Assembly: GCA_012522855.1 (NCBI GenBank)
Contig: JAAYJQ010000023.1
Span: 1-64,000 of the forward strand
Direction of reading: 5' to 3'
Source of the DNA: Bacteroidales bacterium
Lineage (GTDB): Bacteria; Bacteroidota; Bacteroidia; Bacteroidales; UBA932
DNA: 64,000 nt
The notes beneath the pieces are model-generated. The model searched no databases, was not told the DNA's origin, and worked only from the letters and a program-made list of their open reading frames with translations. The translations under genes and the position numbers were made by a program. Of the stretch, positions 16,867 to 26,502 are shown piece by piece (the stretch's first letter is position 1; every line of letters begins with the position of its first letter).

Positions 16867-18645
16867 ATGCTCTTACGTAACCATCTGTTTTTTGCAGCGT
16901 TCGCGCTGGCGAGCCTCTTCGCCAGCGCGAGTGCCTGCAAAGATTCGGCTCTACCTGAACCGAGAGCGCAAGAAACAACGGATCCTGAAAAAGACGAAGA
17001 CGGGGGGACGATCCTGTTTTCGGAAAACTTCGATGCCTGCACGATGTCCGAAGGGCCCTTCATTCAGTCCGACAATTTCAAGGCGGACTGTGAAAACCCG
17101 TTAAGTCATATATCCTTCAAATCCACAGAGTGGAAGACCGTAGCGACTTCGCACATCTGTTCGGAAGAATATATGAACTCCCGGGGGTTCGGTCCTTGGG
17201 TCTATTTGTTCAGGGTTTCAGAACGGCCGGGGTATTTGGCGTGCGGCGTGAACAACGAAGGAAAGCGGGGCATCATACAGTCCCCGATGCTTTCCGCCAT
17301 AAAGGAAGTTTCGGATGTTCGTTTGACTTTTGACATCATGCCGGAGCCGAAAATGACGGACAATTTCTGCTTCAAGGTGTGCTTGGCCGGCGTAATCGTT
17401 TCGGCCAAACTGAATGGAGCGGAATATCCGCTGACCGATACCTATGACGGAATCGAGCACCGCCTGCTTTTTCCTCGAAACGCGCTGAAGAACAACTGGA
17501 ACACCATCACGGTCGATATCTCGAAAGCCACTGACGGCACCATGCTGTACTGGTCCAGCGAGAGCAACGTGAAGACGTTGAACCACGGCTTTTACCTGGA
17601 CAACATCAAGGTGGTTGAAACCGCGAAAATGCAGCGTCCTGAAAAGGGGCTGAGAGTCTTGTTCTGGAACATTCAGAACGGTATGTGGAGCGATCAGCAG
17701 TCGGGCTTTGTGCACTTCAAGGAATTCATTTCCAAATACGATCCGGACGTCTGTATCTGGTGCGAAGCGCAGTCCATCTACAAAAACCGCAGCACCGAAA
17801 AGTGCTCGGTTTCAGATCGTTATTTCCCAGATGGCTGGGCGGAATTCGCCGCCGCTTATGGACATCGATACACGGCGATCGGCGGCTACCGCATCTATGC
17901 TGATGACTATTATCCCCAAGTGGTTACATCGAAGTATCCGATTGAAACACTTGCCTTGATCACGGAAACAGACCTGGAACATCAGCAGATGGCAGATGCC
18001 TGGACGGACGGAGCCAGCCACGAGGCTGAGTATCATAGCCATTGCGCCGAAGGCTATTGCCCGGTTTCCCACGGCGCCGCCGTCCAGCAGGTCAACGTCG
18101 ACGGAACGAAGATCAACATTATCACTTTGCATCTTTGGCCTCACGCCTACAGCTACTATGCAAAGTTTGTCATAAAAAACCAGAACTATGATTCTGCGAA
18201 CGGTGTCGGCGGCAACGCCCAGCGCGAAGCGGAGATCAAATACATCTGCTCCAGAAGCGTGGATGACCCCAAATTCGCATCAGAGAAGAACTGGCTAATG
18301 GCGGGTGACTTCAACGCCAGAAGCCGCCTGGACAACTGGCGGTACAAGTTGCCCGAAGACAGCCCGTTCTTGAACAGCCACGACTACATCCTGAACAAAA
18401 CTTTCTTCAAGGATGTCATCGGATTGCAATACCCGGGGCATTTCTTCGCAACGCGCACCTGGGCGAATGATGCGGCGGGCAAGGATCCGCCAAGATATGA
18501 CTTCGTCTACGCATCGCCGGACATGTATTCAAAAGTCCGCAATGCGCTGACACTGAACGAATCATATACAAATATGATTTGGGCGATGTCCAACTATTAC
18601 GACTCGTCCGACCATCGTCCGATACTGATTGATTTTGAATTATAA
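16867..18645 (+). CDS. Endonuclease/exonuclease/phosphatase (EEP) family lipoprotein with an N-terminal accessory domain
   Basis: C-terminal half LRVLFWNIQNGMWSDQ...DVCIWCEAQSIY...NIITLHLWPH...WLMAGDFNARS...YDFVYASPDMYSKV...SDHRPILIDF: EEP motifs. Lipobox SASACKD. Confidence 0.88.
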   Translation: MLLRNHLFFAAFALASLFASASACKDSALPEPRAQETTDPEKDEDGGTILFSENFDACTMSEGPFIQSDNFKADCENPLSHISFKSTEWKTVATSHICSEEYMNSRGFGPWVYLFRVSERPGYLACGVNNEGKRGIIQSPMLSAIKEVSDVRLTFDIMPEPKMTDNFCFKVCLAGVIVSAKLNGAEYPLTDTYDGIEHRLLFPRNALKNNWNTITVDISKATDGTMLYWSSESNVKTLNHGFYLDNIKVVETAKMQRPEKGLRVLFWNIQNGMWSDQQSGFVHFKEFISKYDPDVCIWCEAQSIYKNRSTEKCSVSDRYFPDGWAEFAAAYGHRYTAIGGYRIYADDYYPQVVTSKYPIETLALITETDLEHQQMADAWTDGASHEAEYHSHCAEGYCPVSHGAAVQQVNVDGTKINIITLHLWPHAYSYYAKFVIKNQNYDSANGVGGNAQREAEIKYICSRSVDDPKFASEKNWLMAGDFNARSRLDNWRYKLPEDSPFLNSHDYILNKTFFKDVIGLQYPGHFFATRTWANDAAGKDPPRYDFVYASPDMYSKVRNALTLNESYTNMIWAMSNYYDSSDHRPILIDFEL

Positions 18646-18658
18646 ACACTGAAGAATT

Positions 18659-19498
18659 ATGAAAAAAGCATTTATTCTCGCATTGACGCTGACCCTTTCC
18701 GTGTCCGCTCTCGCCTGGGGTCGCCTGGGTCACGCCAGCATAGCAAAAATTGCGGAAGACCACCTGACAAAGAGAACAAAACGCGCCATCTCGGAAATCA
18801 TGCAGGGCGAGCCAATCTCCGGCTATGCTTCCTATGCGGATGAGTATAGGGAAACACTTCTCTTCGATGTGGGCTTCGATCCTTCCAAAGGAGGGAATAG
18901 GATTTCGAAATTGCCTCATCTTTTTGAAGTCGATATGAATTTCGAGCCGTTCCGCGGAAACAATGACAATGGAAGATACGTCAATAACTGCATCAATTTA
19001 ATCATGCAATACAGCGACAACCTCAAGAATTGGAAGATGCTGGACGATTCAACCCGTTTCACGGAGCTGGTTCTGCTGGTACATTTCGTGGGCGATATGC
19101 ATTGTCCCGAACACGTCAGGTACAATCCGGAAGACATGACAATCGGTAAGTACAACGTCCTGTTCAACGGGAAAGAGATTGAGTACCACAAATATTGGGA
19201 CAGCAGCTTGATGGAATCCCGGTTCCCGTGGAGTTTTTCAGATTTTGCCTATTTGCTGGATTCGTGGTCAAGCAGCGAACAAAGCGAGATCGTGAAAGGA
19301 GACCCGTATGACTGGGGAAAGGAAATTGCCGAGCTCAGCTATCCCGTTCATCAGGTCCGGGAAGGCGATGTCATTACAACGGACCTGTTCGAGGAGCATT
19401 TGTCGCTCATGAAGTCGCAATTGCGGAAAGCGGGATACAGGCTTGCGCATCAACTCAACAAGGTGTTTGATCCGCGCTATGCACGTAAATACAAATAA
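18659..19498 (+). CDS. S1/P1 nuclease family protein (secreted)
   Basis: Signal peptide ALAWGRLGHASIAKIAEDHLTKRTKRAISEIM, LVLLVHFVGDMHCPEHV, WDSSLM: zinc-ligand pattern of the S1/P1 nuclease family. Confidence 0.9.
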   Translation: MKKAFILALTLTLSVSALAWGRLGHASIAKIAEDHLTKRTKRAISEIMQGEPISGYASYADEYRETLLFDVGFDPSKGGNRISKLPHLFEVDMNFEPFRGNNDNGRYVNNCINLIMQYSDNLKNWKMLDDSTRFTELVLLVHFVGDMHCPEHVRYNPEDMTIGKYNVLFNGKEIEYHKYWDSSLMESRFPWSFSDFAYLLDSWSSSEQSEIVKGDPYDWGKEIAELSYPVHQVREGDVITTDLFEEHLSLMKSQLRKAGYRLAHQLNKVFDPRYARKYK

Positions 19499-19539
19499 TA
19501 AGCGTATCTTTATCCATTATCCATCATTTTTGCAGTAAT

Positions 19540-20361
19540 ATGAAAAAGTTTATTCTTGTATTTTTGGCCATTTGCGTATCTGCGGGAGCATTCGCACAAA
19601 GTCAGACCATCCGTGCCTTCTCTCACCGCGGGGGACGCCTTGAGCGGGATGAGAACACAGCGGTGGCGTTCCAGGAAAGCTGGGATGCCGGTTATACCGG
19701 ATTCGAGACAGACATCCGCATGACCAAAGACGGGGTTTTGTATCTTACGCATGACCACACGCTGGAGCGTACCACAAACGGAACCGGCGTTTTTGAAGAA
19801 AAAACGGCTGCGGAAATCGACCGGCTTCGCACGAAGAAAGGCAACAAGATCATGTCCCTGGAAGAGTTCTGCAAGTTCCTGGACGGTAAGGAAAACTTGT
19901 ACGTGGAATTTGAGATGAAGACCGCTCCGAAGGAACTCTATCCGCAGGCCAGGCTGGAGGATTATGTGGAGAAAGTCTATCGCGCGGTGAAGGCGCTCGA
20001 TTGCAAAAACGCGCAATTCGTGTTCACTTCCAGCGATTATCGGGGTCTCCGCTATCTGCAGGAGCACCATCCCGATGCGGAGCTGCTCCTGATCATCAGC
20101 AAGCCGCTCAACGACGAAACCATCGCGATTGCCAAGACCGTCGGGATCTACACCCTGGGCTGCAGGATGGAGGGCACCAGCCGCGCGATGGTCGAGAAGG
20201 CTAAGAAGGAAGGGATCACGGTCAGCCTGTGGCCCGGATTAAGCGTCGATGACTTTATGCTCGGAGCCTATCTCGGATCCGATCGCATGTGCACGGACGT
20301 TCCCCTCGAGGTCATGAAGTTCATGAACGAAAAGTGTCCCTGGATAAAAGTCGTGTATTAA
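19540..20361 (+). CDS. Glycerophosphodiester phosphodiesterase, periplasmic
   Basis: IRAFSHRGGRLERDENTAVAFQESWDAGYTGFETDIRMTKDGVLYLTHDHTLERTTNGTG: GDPD signature after a signal peptide. Confidence 0.95.
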   Translation: MKKFILVFLAICVSAGAFAQSQTIRAFSHRGGRLERDENTAVAFQESWDAGYTGFETDIRMTKDGVLYLTHDHTLERTTNGTGVFEEKTAAEIDRLRTKKGNKIMSLEEFCKFLDGKENLYVEFEMKTAPKELYPQARLEDYVEKVYRAVKALDCKNAQFVFTSSDYRGLRYLQEHHPDAELLLIISKPLNDETIAIAKTVGIYTLGCRMEGTSRAMVEKAKKEGITVSLWPGLSVDDFMLGAYLGSDRMCTDVPLEVMKFMNEKCPWIKVVY

Positions 20362-20362
20362 C

Positions 20363-20629
20363 ATGCTGTCCAAGAAGGTAATCTTTACTGGCAGATCGGG
20401 CCTGCATGCTCAGCCTGCGAGTAAATTGGTACAGCTTGTCAAGGGTTTTCCCGACTCGAAAATCACCCTTTCCGTTGCCGATAAATGCGTCAACGCGGCT
20501 TCGATGCTGTCTGTGCTGTCCCTCGGACTCGCACAAGGGATGGAAGTGGAAGTGCGCGTGGATGGCGGGGACGAAGAAGCCGTACTTCTTTCGGTGGTCG
20601 ATTTCTTTGCCTCATTGACAGAAGCATGA
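20363..20629 (+). CDS. HPr-family phosphocarrier protein
   Basis: MLSKKVIFTGRSGLHAQPASKLVQLVKGFPDSKITLSVADKCVNAASMLSVLSLGLAQGMEVEVRVDGGDEEAVL: active-site GLHAQPA, 88 aa. Confidence 0.93.
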   Translation: MLSKKVIFTGRSGLHAQPASKLVQLVKGFPDSKITLSVADKCVNAASMLSVLSLGLAQGMEVEVRVDGGDEEAVLLSVVDFFASLTEA

Positions 20630-22029
20630 AAGCGAGCGGACCTGCCTTCCTGTTTGTTCGGCGAACGTCTTCGGGCGCCGCTCCCCTTCCGTTCGCGGAG
20701 GCACTGGAACAGGTTCGCAGGGATCTTGCCCGTTATGCGGAAAAAGATACTCTCTTCGCCACCCATCTGGAAATCGCGGACGACCCGCTTCTGCGCGAAA
20801 CCGTTGAGAAATATATTTCTGACGGTCTTACAGAGCAGAAAGCCATTGAAGCAGCCTGCGCGCAGATATGCCAAACCTTCACGGAGATCGATGACGAGTA
20901 CCTGCGCGCGCGGGTGGATGACGTACGGGATGTTTTCAACCGCATCAGCCGCGCCGTTGCCGGAGAAACAACAGCGAATGTCGATGTTCCGCGCGGGAGC
21001 ATACTGGTCGCGGAAGAGTTGCTTCCGTCGGACACGGTCTCCCTGGATTTTGATCATCTGGCCGGAATCATCTGCCATCGGGGCAGCACAACCAGCCATG
21101 TCTGCATCCTCGCGCGTTCAAAAGGGATACCGATTGCTGTAGGCTTGCCGATAAACGCCATCCGTCCGGGCGACATCGTTGAAGTGGAAGATCCGCTCGT
21201 GGGGACTTTACCCATTGCGGAAAAAGTTCGCAAGGCCGGCCGAAAACTCTTCGCCAACGCCGGGAGCGTACAAGACATTCGCAATGCCATGAAGGCCGGA
21301 GCCGACGGAATCGGATTGTTCCGGACGGAATTTTTATTTTTGAGCAGACCGGATATGCCGTCTGAGGAGGAGCAAGAAGCCATTTATCGCAACGCAATCG
21401 AAGCATGTAACGGTAAACCTCTGACGATTCGCCTGCTGGACGCCGGAGGAGACAAGGCGCTGCCCTGGCATTCTCCCGAACAGGAGGACAATCCTTTTCT
21501 CGGAGTGCGGGGGATACGGCTGCTGCTCGCAAACCCGGAAATTCTGCGCGCCCAGATCCGCGCCATCCTCCGAGCGGCCGCTGACACAAAGATGACCGGA
21601 GAAACCCGGATCATGATTCCGATGGTAACCCGGATTGACGAGGTGAGAACGGTTCGGGATATGGTCAGCAGTGAATCCGATCTACTTGAGGACGTCAACG
21701 GATCGATTCCCGTGGAAATCGGAGCCATGATAGAAACACCGGCGGCCGTACTGAATGCAGTCGAACTTGCGGCAGCCTGTGATTTCTTTTCTGCCGGAAC
21801 AAACGATCTGACTCAGTATGTGATGGCAGCGGATAGAGGAAACGCAGCGGTGTCCTATCTGTATGATGCCCTGTCTCCGGCAATGAAAAAAGCGCTGGAA
21901 ATGACCGTGGACGCAGCGCGCTCCGCCGGGATTCCCGTCGGAATCTGTGGCGAACTTGCTTCCGATCCGAGGGCGACGGAACTGCTCCTCGGACTCGGTT
22001 TCGACAGCCTGTCAATCTCACTCTCATAA
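20626..22029 (+). CDS. ptsI: Phosphoenolpyruvate-protein phosphotransferase (PTS enzyme I), short form
   Basis: ATGA overlap with HPr. Contains HRGSTTSHVCILARSKGIPIAVG (phospho-His), GADGIGLFRTEFLFLSR, TIRLLDAGGDKALPW, FFSAGTNDLTQYVMAADR, GICGELASDPRATELLLGLGFDSLSIS. Confidence 0.93.
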   Translation: MKASGPAFLFVRRTSSGAAPLPFAEALEQVRRDLARYAEKDTLFATHLEIADDPLLRETVEKYISDGLTEQKAIEAACAQICQTFTEIDDEYLRARVDDVRDVFNRISRAVAGETTANVDVPRGSILVAEELLPSDTVSLDFDHLAGIICHRGSTTSHVCILARSKGIPIAVGLPINAIRPGDIVEVEDPLVGTLPIAEKVRKAGRKLFANAGSVQDIRNAMKAGADGIGLFRTEFLFLSRPDMPSEEEQEAIYRNAIEACNGKPLTIRLLDAGGDKALPWHSPEQEDNPFLGVRGIRLLLANPEILRAQIRAILRAAADTKMTGETRIMIPMVTRIDEVRTVRDMVSSESDLLEDVNGSIPVEIGAMIETPAAVLNAVELAAACDFFSAGTNDLTQYVMAADRGNAAVSYLYDALSPAMKKALEMTVDAARSAGIPVGICGELASDPRATELLLGLGFDSLSISLS

Positions 22030-22033
22030 AAAA

Positions 22034-23206
22034 ATGAACAACGGACATCCACCAACAGCACTCCAATTCGGTGCCGGCAACATCGGCCGCGGGCTCGTCG
22101 GGGCGATATTGGCCCCGGCAGGATACAAAGTCATCTTTGCAGATGTCGTCAACGACCTCGTCGGCCAAATCAATTCCCGGGGAGAATACACCGTTCATGT
22201 GCTGGACATCAACAGCTATGACATCCCCGTAAAGGGTGTCAGCGCCGTCAACAGCGCCGGCGCGGAAGCGGTGGCGAAGGTGTCGGAGGCCGACATCATC
22301 ACCACTGCCGTGAGTCTCCGTATTCTCAAATTTGTGGCTCCCACGATTGCCAAGGGCATCGCGGCGCGCAAAGATGCCGGCAATGAAAAACCGCTCAACG
22401 TGATTGCATGTGAAAACGGACTCCGCGCTTCCAGCCAGCTCAAGGACCTGGTGTATGCTCTGCTGGACTCCGATACGGCGACCTGGGCAGACAACCACGT
22501 TGGATTCCCCGACGCTGCCGTGGACCGGATCATCCCTCCCGTCCACTGCGAAGCGCCTCTCGATGTGGCGGTGGAAGAGTACTTTGAATGGGATGTCGAG
22601 CGTGACTCTTTCGTCGGTGAAGTTCCCGCCATCGAAGGCATAACGCCTGTTGATAACATCCTTGCTTACATCGAACGCAAACTTCTCACACTCAACACCG
22701 GCCACACCACCGCCGCCTATTTGGGCAAGATCAGGGGCTACGACACCATCGAAGCGTGCGTCTCGGATCCCGAGCTCTTCTCGGCCGTGCGGACAGCGAT
22801 GCAGCAGAGCGGGGAAGGCTTGGTGAGAAAATTCGGCTTTGACCACGACGCGCATTTCGCCTACATCGAAAAGGTTCTCCGGCGTTTCAGCAATCCATTC
22901 CTGAAGGACGAATGCGATCGCGTGGGACGGGAGCCGTTACGGAAACTCGCTCCCGATGACCGCCTCATCCTTCCGATCATGAACGCCAGGCGTTTCGGTC
23001 TCCCGTACGACAAACTTCTCCCTGCTGTCGGCGCCGCCCTGCATTTTGACAATCCCGGGGATCCCGAGAGCGTCGAAATGCTCCGGAGCATTGCGAACGC
23101 AGGTCTTGCGGCCACAATCGTGAAATACACCGGCATTCATATGGATGATCCGCTCGTAAATGAAATCATTGACGCCTACTATAAGGTAAAACGATCATGG
23201 AGATAA
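22034..23206 (+). CDS. mtlD: Mannitol-1-phosphate 5-dehydrogenase
   Basis: MNNGHPPTALQFGAGNIGRGLVGAILAPAGYKVIFADVVNDLVGQINSRGEYTVHVLD...GLRASSQLKDLV...FPDAAVDRIIPP: MtlD family; directly between EI and the mannitol EII. Confidence 0.93.
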   Translation: MNNGHPPTALQFGAGNIGRGLVGAILAPAGYKVIFADVVNDLVGQINSRGEYTVHVLDINSYDIPVKGVSAVNSAGAEAVAKVSEADIITTAVSLRILKFVAPTIAKGIAARKDAGNEKPLNVIACENGLRASSQLKDLVYALLDSDTATWADNHVGFPDAAVDRIIPPVHCEAPLDVAVEEYFEWDVERDSFVGEVPAIEGITPVDNILAYIERKLLTLNTGHTTAAYLGKIRGYDTIEACVSDPELFSAVRTAMQQSGEGLVRKFGFDHDAHFAYIEKVLRRFSNPFLKDECDRVGREPLRKLAPDDRLILPIMNARRFGLPYDKLLPAVGAALHFDNPGDPESVEMLRSIANAGLAATIVKYTGIHMDDPLVNEIIDAYYKVKRSWR

Positions 23207-24996
23207 AAGGGCAGATACAACGCTTCGGAAGATCGCTCAGCGCGATGGTGATGCCGAACATCGGCGCCTTCATCGCGTGGGGACTCATTACTGCCATATT
23301 CATCGAGGGTGGATGGATGCCCAACGAGCACATCGCGAAGATGGTTTCTCCGATGCTCAAGTATCTGCTGCCGCTTCTGATCGCGTTCACGGCCGGCAAG
23401 AATGTCGGCGGCTACCGGGGAGGTGTAGCCGGGGCTGTGGCAGCGATGGGGGTCATCATCGGAACCGACACCCCGATGTTCCTCGGAGCCATGATTGTCG
23501 GTCCGATCGCCGGCTGGTGCGTCAAGAAATTCGACAAACTCGTCGAGAACAAGATCGCCGCAGGCTTCGAGATGCTCGTCGACAACTTTTCGCTGGGAAT
23601 CATCGCGATGTTGCTTGCCATCATCGGTTATTTGCTGATCGGGCACGCGGTTTCATGGGTGACGGATGCGTTGAGCCGCGGCGTGAACTGGATGCTCGAC
23701 CACAAGATGAATCCCCTTCTGGCAGTTCTCGTCGATCCTGCCAAGGTGCTGTTCCTCAACAATGCTGTGAACCACGGCATCATGACCCCGCTCGGCATTC
23801 AGCAAGCCGCGGAAACGGGACAGTCGATGCTGTTTCTGGTGGATCCGAATCCCGGCCCCGGTTTAGGCATTCTCTTGGCTTGTTGGTTGTTCGGCAAGGG
23901 CTCTACCCGTGATTCCGCTCCCGGAGCCATGGTCATCCAACTTTTCGGCGGCATCCATGAGATCTACTTTCCATACGTGCTCGCGCGACCGATCCTGCTG
24001 ATCCCTGTCATGGTAGGCAATATCTGCGCGCTGTCGTTCTTTACGCTTGTGAATTTCGGACTTGTGGCTCCGGCATCGCCGGGAAGCCTGATTTCGATTA
24101 TTCTGATGTCTCCGCGCGGCAAAACGCTCATGGGGATTGCAGGAGTCTTCATTGGCGCCGCAGTGTCGTGCCTGTTGGCCTGGCCGATCGTGAAGCGACG
24201 CCCGGACTTTCAGGGTACAACAGACAGGGAACCTTCCGACAACGGAACCCAATCTTCCGTATCCATGGATGACGTCCTTGAAACAGCGATTACCAAGGTC
24301 GTATTCTCCTGTGACGCCGGAATGGGGTCCAGCGCTCTGGGCGCCTCTCGTTTTAAAGCCCGCCTGCTGAAGGCGGGTCTGAAGACGGTGGATTGCACCA
24401 ATTGCGCCGTAGGAGAAATCCCTGCGGATGCTTCCGTGGTCGTGTGCCAGCATGAACTCGCGGAACGCGCGCGCAAAAGCGGAAAGCCTGTCATAGCCAT
24501 TTCCAACTTCCTGAAAGATCCGGCACTGGATAAGTTGCTTTCGACACTTCAGGCAAGTGTTTCTGCTCCGCAGATGCTCTCCGCGGAAAACATATCACTC
24601 GGGCTTCCTTCAGAAAGCAGAGAGGATGCCGTCCGCAGAGCGGGGGAAATGCTCGTTTCAGGCGGCTACGTTACCTCAGAATATGTGGATGCCATGCTCG
24701 AACGCGAGAAGATCGTCTCTACTTATATGGGAGATGGAGTCGCCATCCCGCATGGCACATCGGAGGCGAAACGTTCCGTGATCCATTCCGGGATCGTCTT
24801 GCTTCAATACCCGCAAGGAGTCGACTTTGATGGAGAAACGGCTTACCTGGTCGTCGGAATCGCAGGCAAGGAAGACCGCCATCTCGAAATCTTGTCCAAA
24901 ATCGCCGAAGTCCTGGGGGATCAAGCCACCCTCGATCGTCTGCGTACTACTCCCGAGATTTCGGAAGTGCTTGACATTTTAGGAACAATTTCTTGA
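23197..24996 (+). CDS. mtlA: PTS mannitol transporter subunit IICBA
   Basis: EIIC QRFGRSLSAMVMPNIGAFIAWGLITAIFIEGGWMPNE, EIIB VVFSCDAGMGSSALGASRFKARL, EIIA EREKIVSTYMGDGVAIPHGTSEAKRSVIHSGIVLLQYPQGVDF. Confidence 0.95.
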   Translation: MEIKGQIQRFGRSLSAMVMPNIGAFIAWGLITAIFIEGGWMPNEHIAKMVSPMLKYLLPLLIAFTAGKNVGGYRGGVAGAVAAMGVIIGTDTPMFLGAMIVGPIAGWCVKKFDKLVENKIAAGFEMLVDNFSLGIIAMLLAIIGYLLIGHAVSWVTDALSRGVNWMLDHKMNPLLAVLVDPAKVLFLNNAVNHGIMTPLGIQQAAETGQSMLFLVDPNPGPGLGILLACWLFGKGSTRDSAPGAMVIQLFGGIHEIYFPYVLARPILLIPVMVGNICALSFFTLVNFGLVAPASPGSLISIILMSPRGKTLMGIAGVFIGAAVSCLLAWPIVKRRPDFQGTTDREPSDNGTQSSVSMDDVLETAITKVVFSCDAGMGSSALGASRFKARLLKAGLKTVDCTNCAVGEIPADASVVVCQHELAERARKSGKPVIAISNFLKDPALDKLLSTLQASVSAPQMLSAENISLGLPSESREDAVRRAGEMLVSGGYVTSEYVDAMLEREKIVSTYMGDGVAIPHGTSEAKRSVIHSGIVLLQYPQGVDFDGETAYLVVGIAGKEDRHLEILSKIAEVLGDQATLDRLRTTPEISEVLDILGTIS

Positions 24997-25038
24997 AACA
25001 TATCGTAATTTTATTCATCCTGACGAAATCTATATTTG

Positions 25039-26502
25039 ATGCAGACTAAAAAATCATTCAAGTATTGGCAGTGGCGCGTAATCATCTGTTCGATGATCGG
25101 GTACTCCATTTTCTACTTCGTGCGGAAGAACTTCTCTTTTGCCATGCCGGCATTGGGTGCTGAATATGGGATCACGGACACAAGTTTCGGTGTCATCCTT
25201 ACCCTGGTCGGGTTGATCTATGGCGTTTCCAAACTTGTGAACGGTTTCATCGCCGACCGATCCAATCCCCGGTGGCACTTGGCGTTCGGCCTGGGAATCT
25301 GCGTGATTCTCAATTTTATCTTCGGCTGGAGCGCGGAAATCAGCCGCCTGATCTCAGGGCAATCGGAAGGTCCGGACTTCATCAATGTAATGGTGATGGT
25401 CATCGCCGTGCTATTGGTGCTCAACAATGTTTTTCAGGGATGTGGTTTCGCCCCGTGCAATCACTTGATGGTCAGCTGGGTACCCCCGAAAGAGCTGGCC
25501 ACGAAAATGTCGCTCTGGAACACGGCGCATTCTATCGGAGCCGGCATCGTGGCCGTGGTCTGCGGCTGGATCATCGGAAATCTCGGTGTCAACTTGGCCG
25601 GAAGTCCTGACGTTGTAAGCGCGATCGCCGGAAACCTCGGCAAAAAAATTTCGGATCCTGCCGTGATCCAAGCGGCCTCCCATATAGGAGCGTGGCGGTG
25701 GTGCTTCTGGATTCCCGCAGCCATCGGCGCTTTCGGGGTGTTCTTCATCATCATTACCCTCCGGGACACGCCATCCTCGGTAGGGCTTCCCGAACTTCCG
25801 AACACGAAAACGGAACTGGACGACGATGATTCGCCTGAAGCCTTCAGAAAGTTCATCATTGAAAAAGTACTCAAGAACAAGATTGTCTGGACTTTGGCTG
25901 TCGCCGATCTTTTCGTTTACATTGTCCGTTTCGCCATCCTGGACTGGGGGCCGAAATTCCTGCAGATGGGCGAGTCGCAGTTGTCACCGCTCTTCGCCGG
26001 TGTGACCATCGGTATTTTCGAGTTGTTCGGATGTCTGGGCATGCTTTCCGCCGGATGGATCACGGATCATTGGTTCCACAGCAAAGCGCAGCGGGTATGC
26101 GTCATCGAGATGGCCCTGACAGCAGTCTGCCTGGCGATCATCTGGTTGCTGCCTGCCGGCGCCAATCCTGTCCTGATGCTTTTCCTGCTGGCGATGGCAG
26201 GCTTCTTCCTCTACGGCCCGCAAGCCCTCCTCGGAGTAATCGCCTCCAATCAAGTTACGAAAAAGGGAGCCTCATCCGCTGTCGGCATCATCGGATTGAT
26301 GAGCTACCTGAGCGTGCTCTTCACCGGCGTCGGAATCGGACTCCTTTCGGATAAATACGGTGACGCCTTCTGGAACAACCTATTCCTGATTATGGCGGGA
26401 GTCGCCGTTATCGGCGGCCTAATCGTCTTGACGCTCTGGAACATCAAAGACGACGGCTATATTCACGAAAACCAGCCTGAAACTTCAGAGATTAAAAAGT
26501 AG
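25039..26502 (+). CDS. MFS organophosphate:phosphate antiporter (GlpT/UhpC type)
   Basis: KYWQWRVIICSMIGYSIFYFVRKNFSFAMPALGAEYGITDTSFGVILTLVGLIYGVSKLVNGFIADRSNPR...VFQGCGFAPCNHLMVSWVPPKELATKMSLWNTAHSIGAG: OPA family; exact substrate not resolvable. Confidence 0.88.
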   Translation: MQTKKSFKYWQWRVIICSMIGYSIFYFVRKNFSFAMPALGAEYGITDTSFGVILTLVGLIYGVSKLVNGFIADRSNPRWHLAFGLGICVILNFIFGWSAEISRLISGQSEGPDFINVMVMVIAVLLVLNNVFQGCGFAPCNHLMVSWVPPKELATKMSLWNTAHSIGAGIVAVVCGWIIGNLGVNLAGSPDVVSAIAGNLGKKISDPAVIQAASHIGAWRWCFWIPAAIGAFGVFFIIITLRDTPSSVGLPELPNTKTELDDDDSPEAFRKFIIEKVLKNKIVWTLAVADLFVYIVRFAILDWGPKFLQMGESQLSPLFAGVTIGIFELFGCLGMLSAGWITDHWFHSKAQRVCVIEMALTAVCLAIIWLLPAGANPVLMLFLLAMAGFFLYGPQALLGVIASNQVTKKGASSAVGIIGLMSYLSVLFTGVGIGLLSDKYGDAFWNNLFLIMAGVAVIGGLIVLTLWNIKDDGYIHENQPETSEIKK

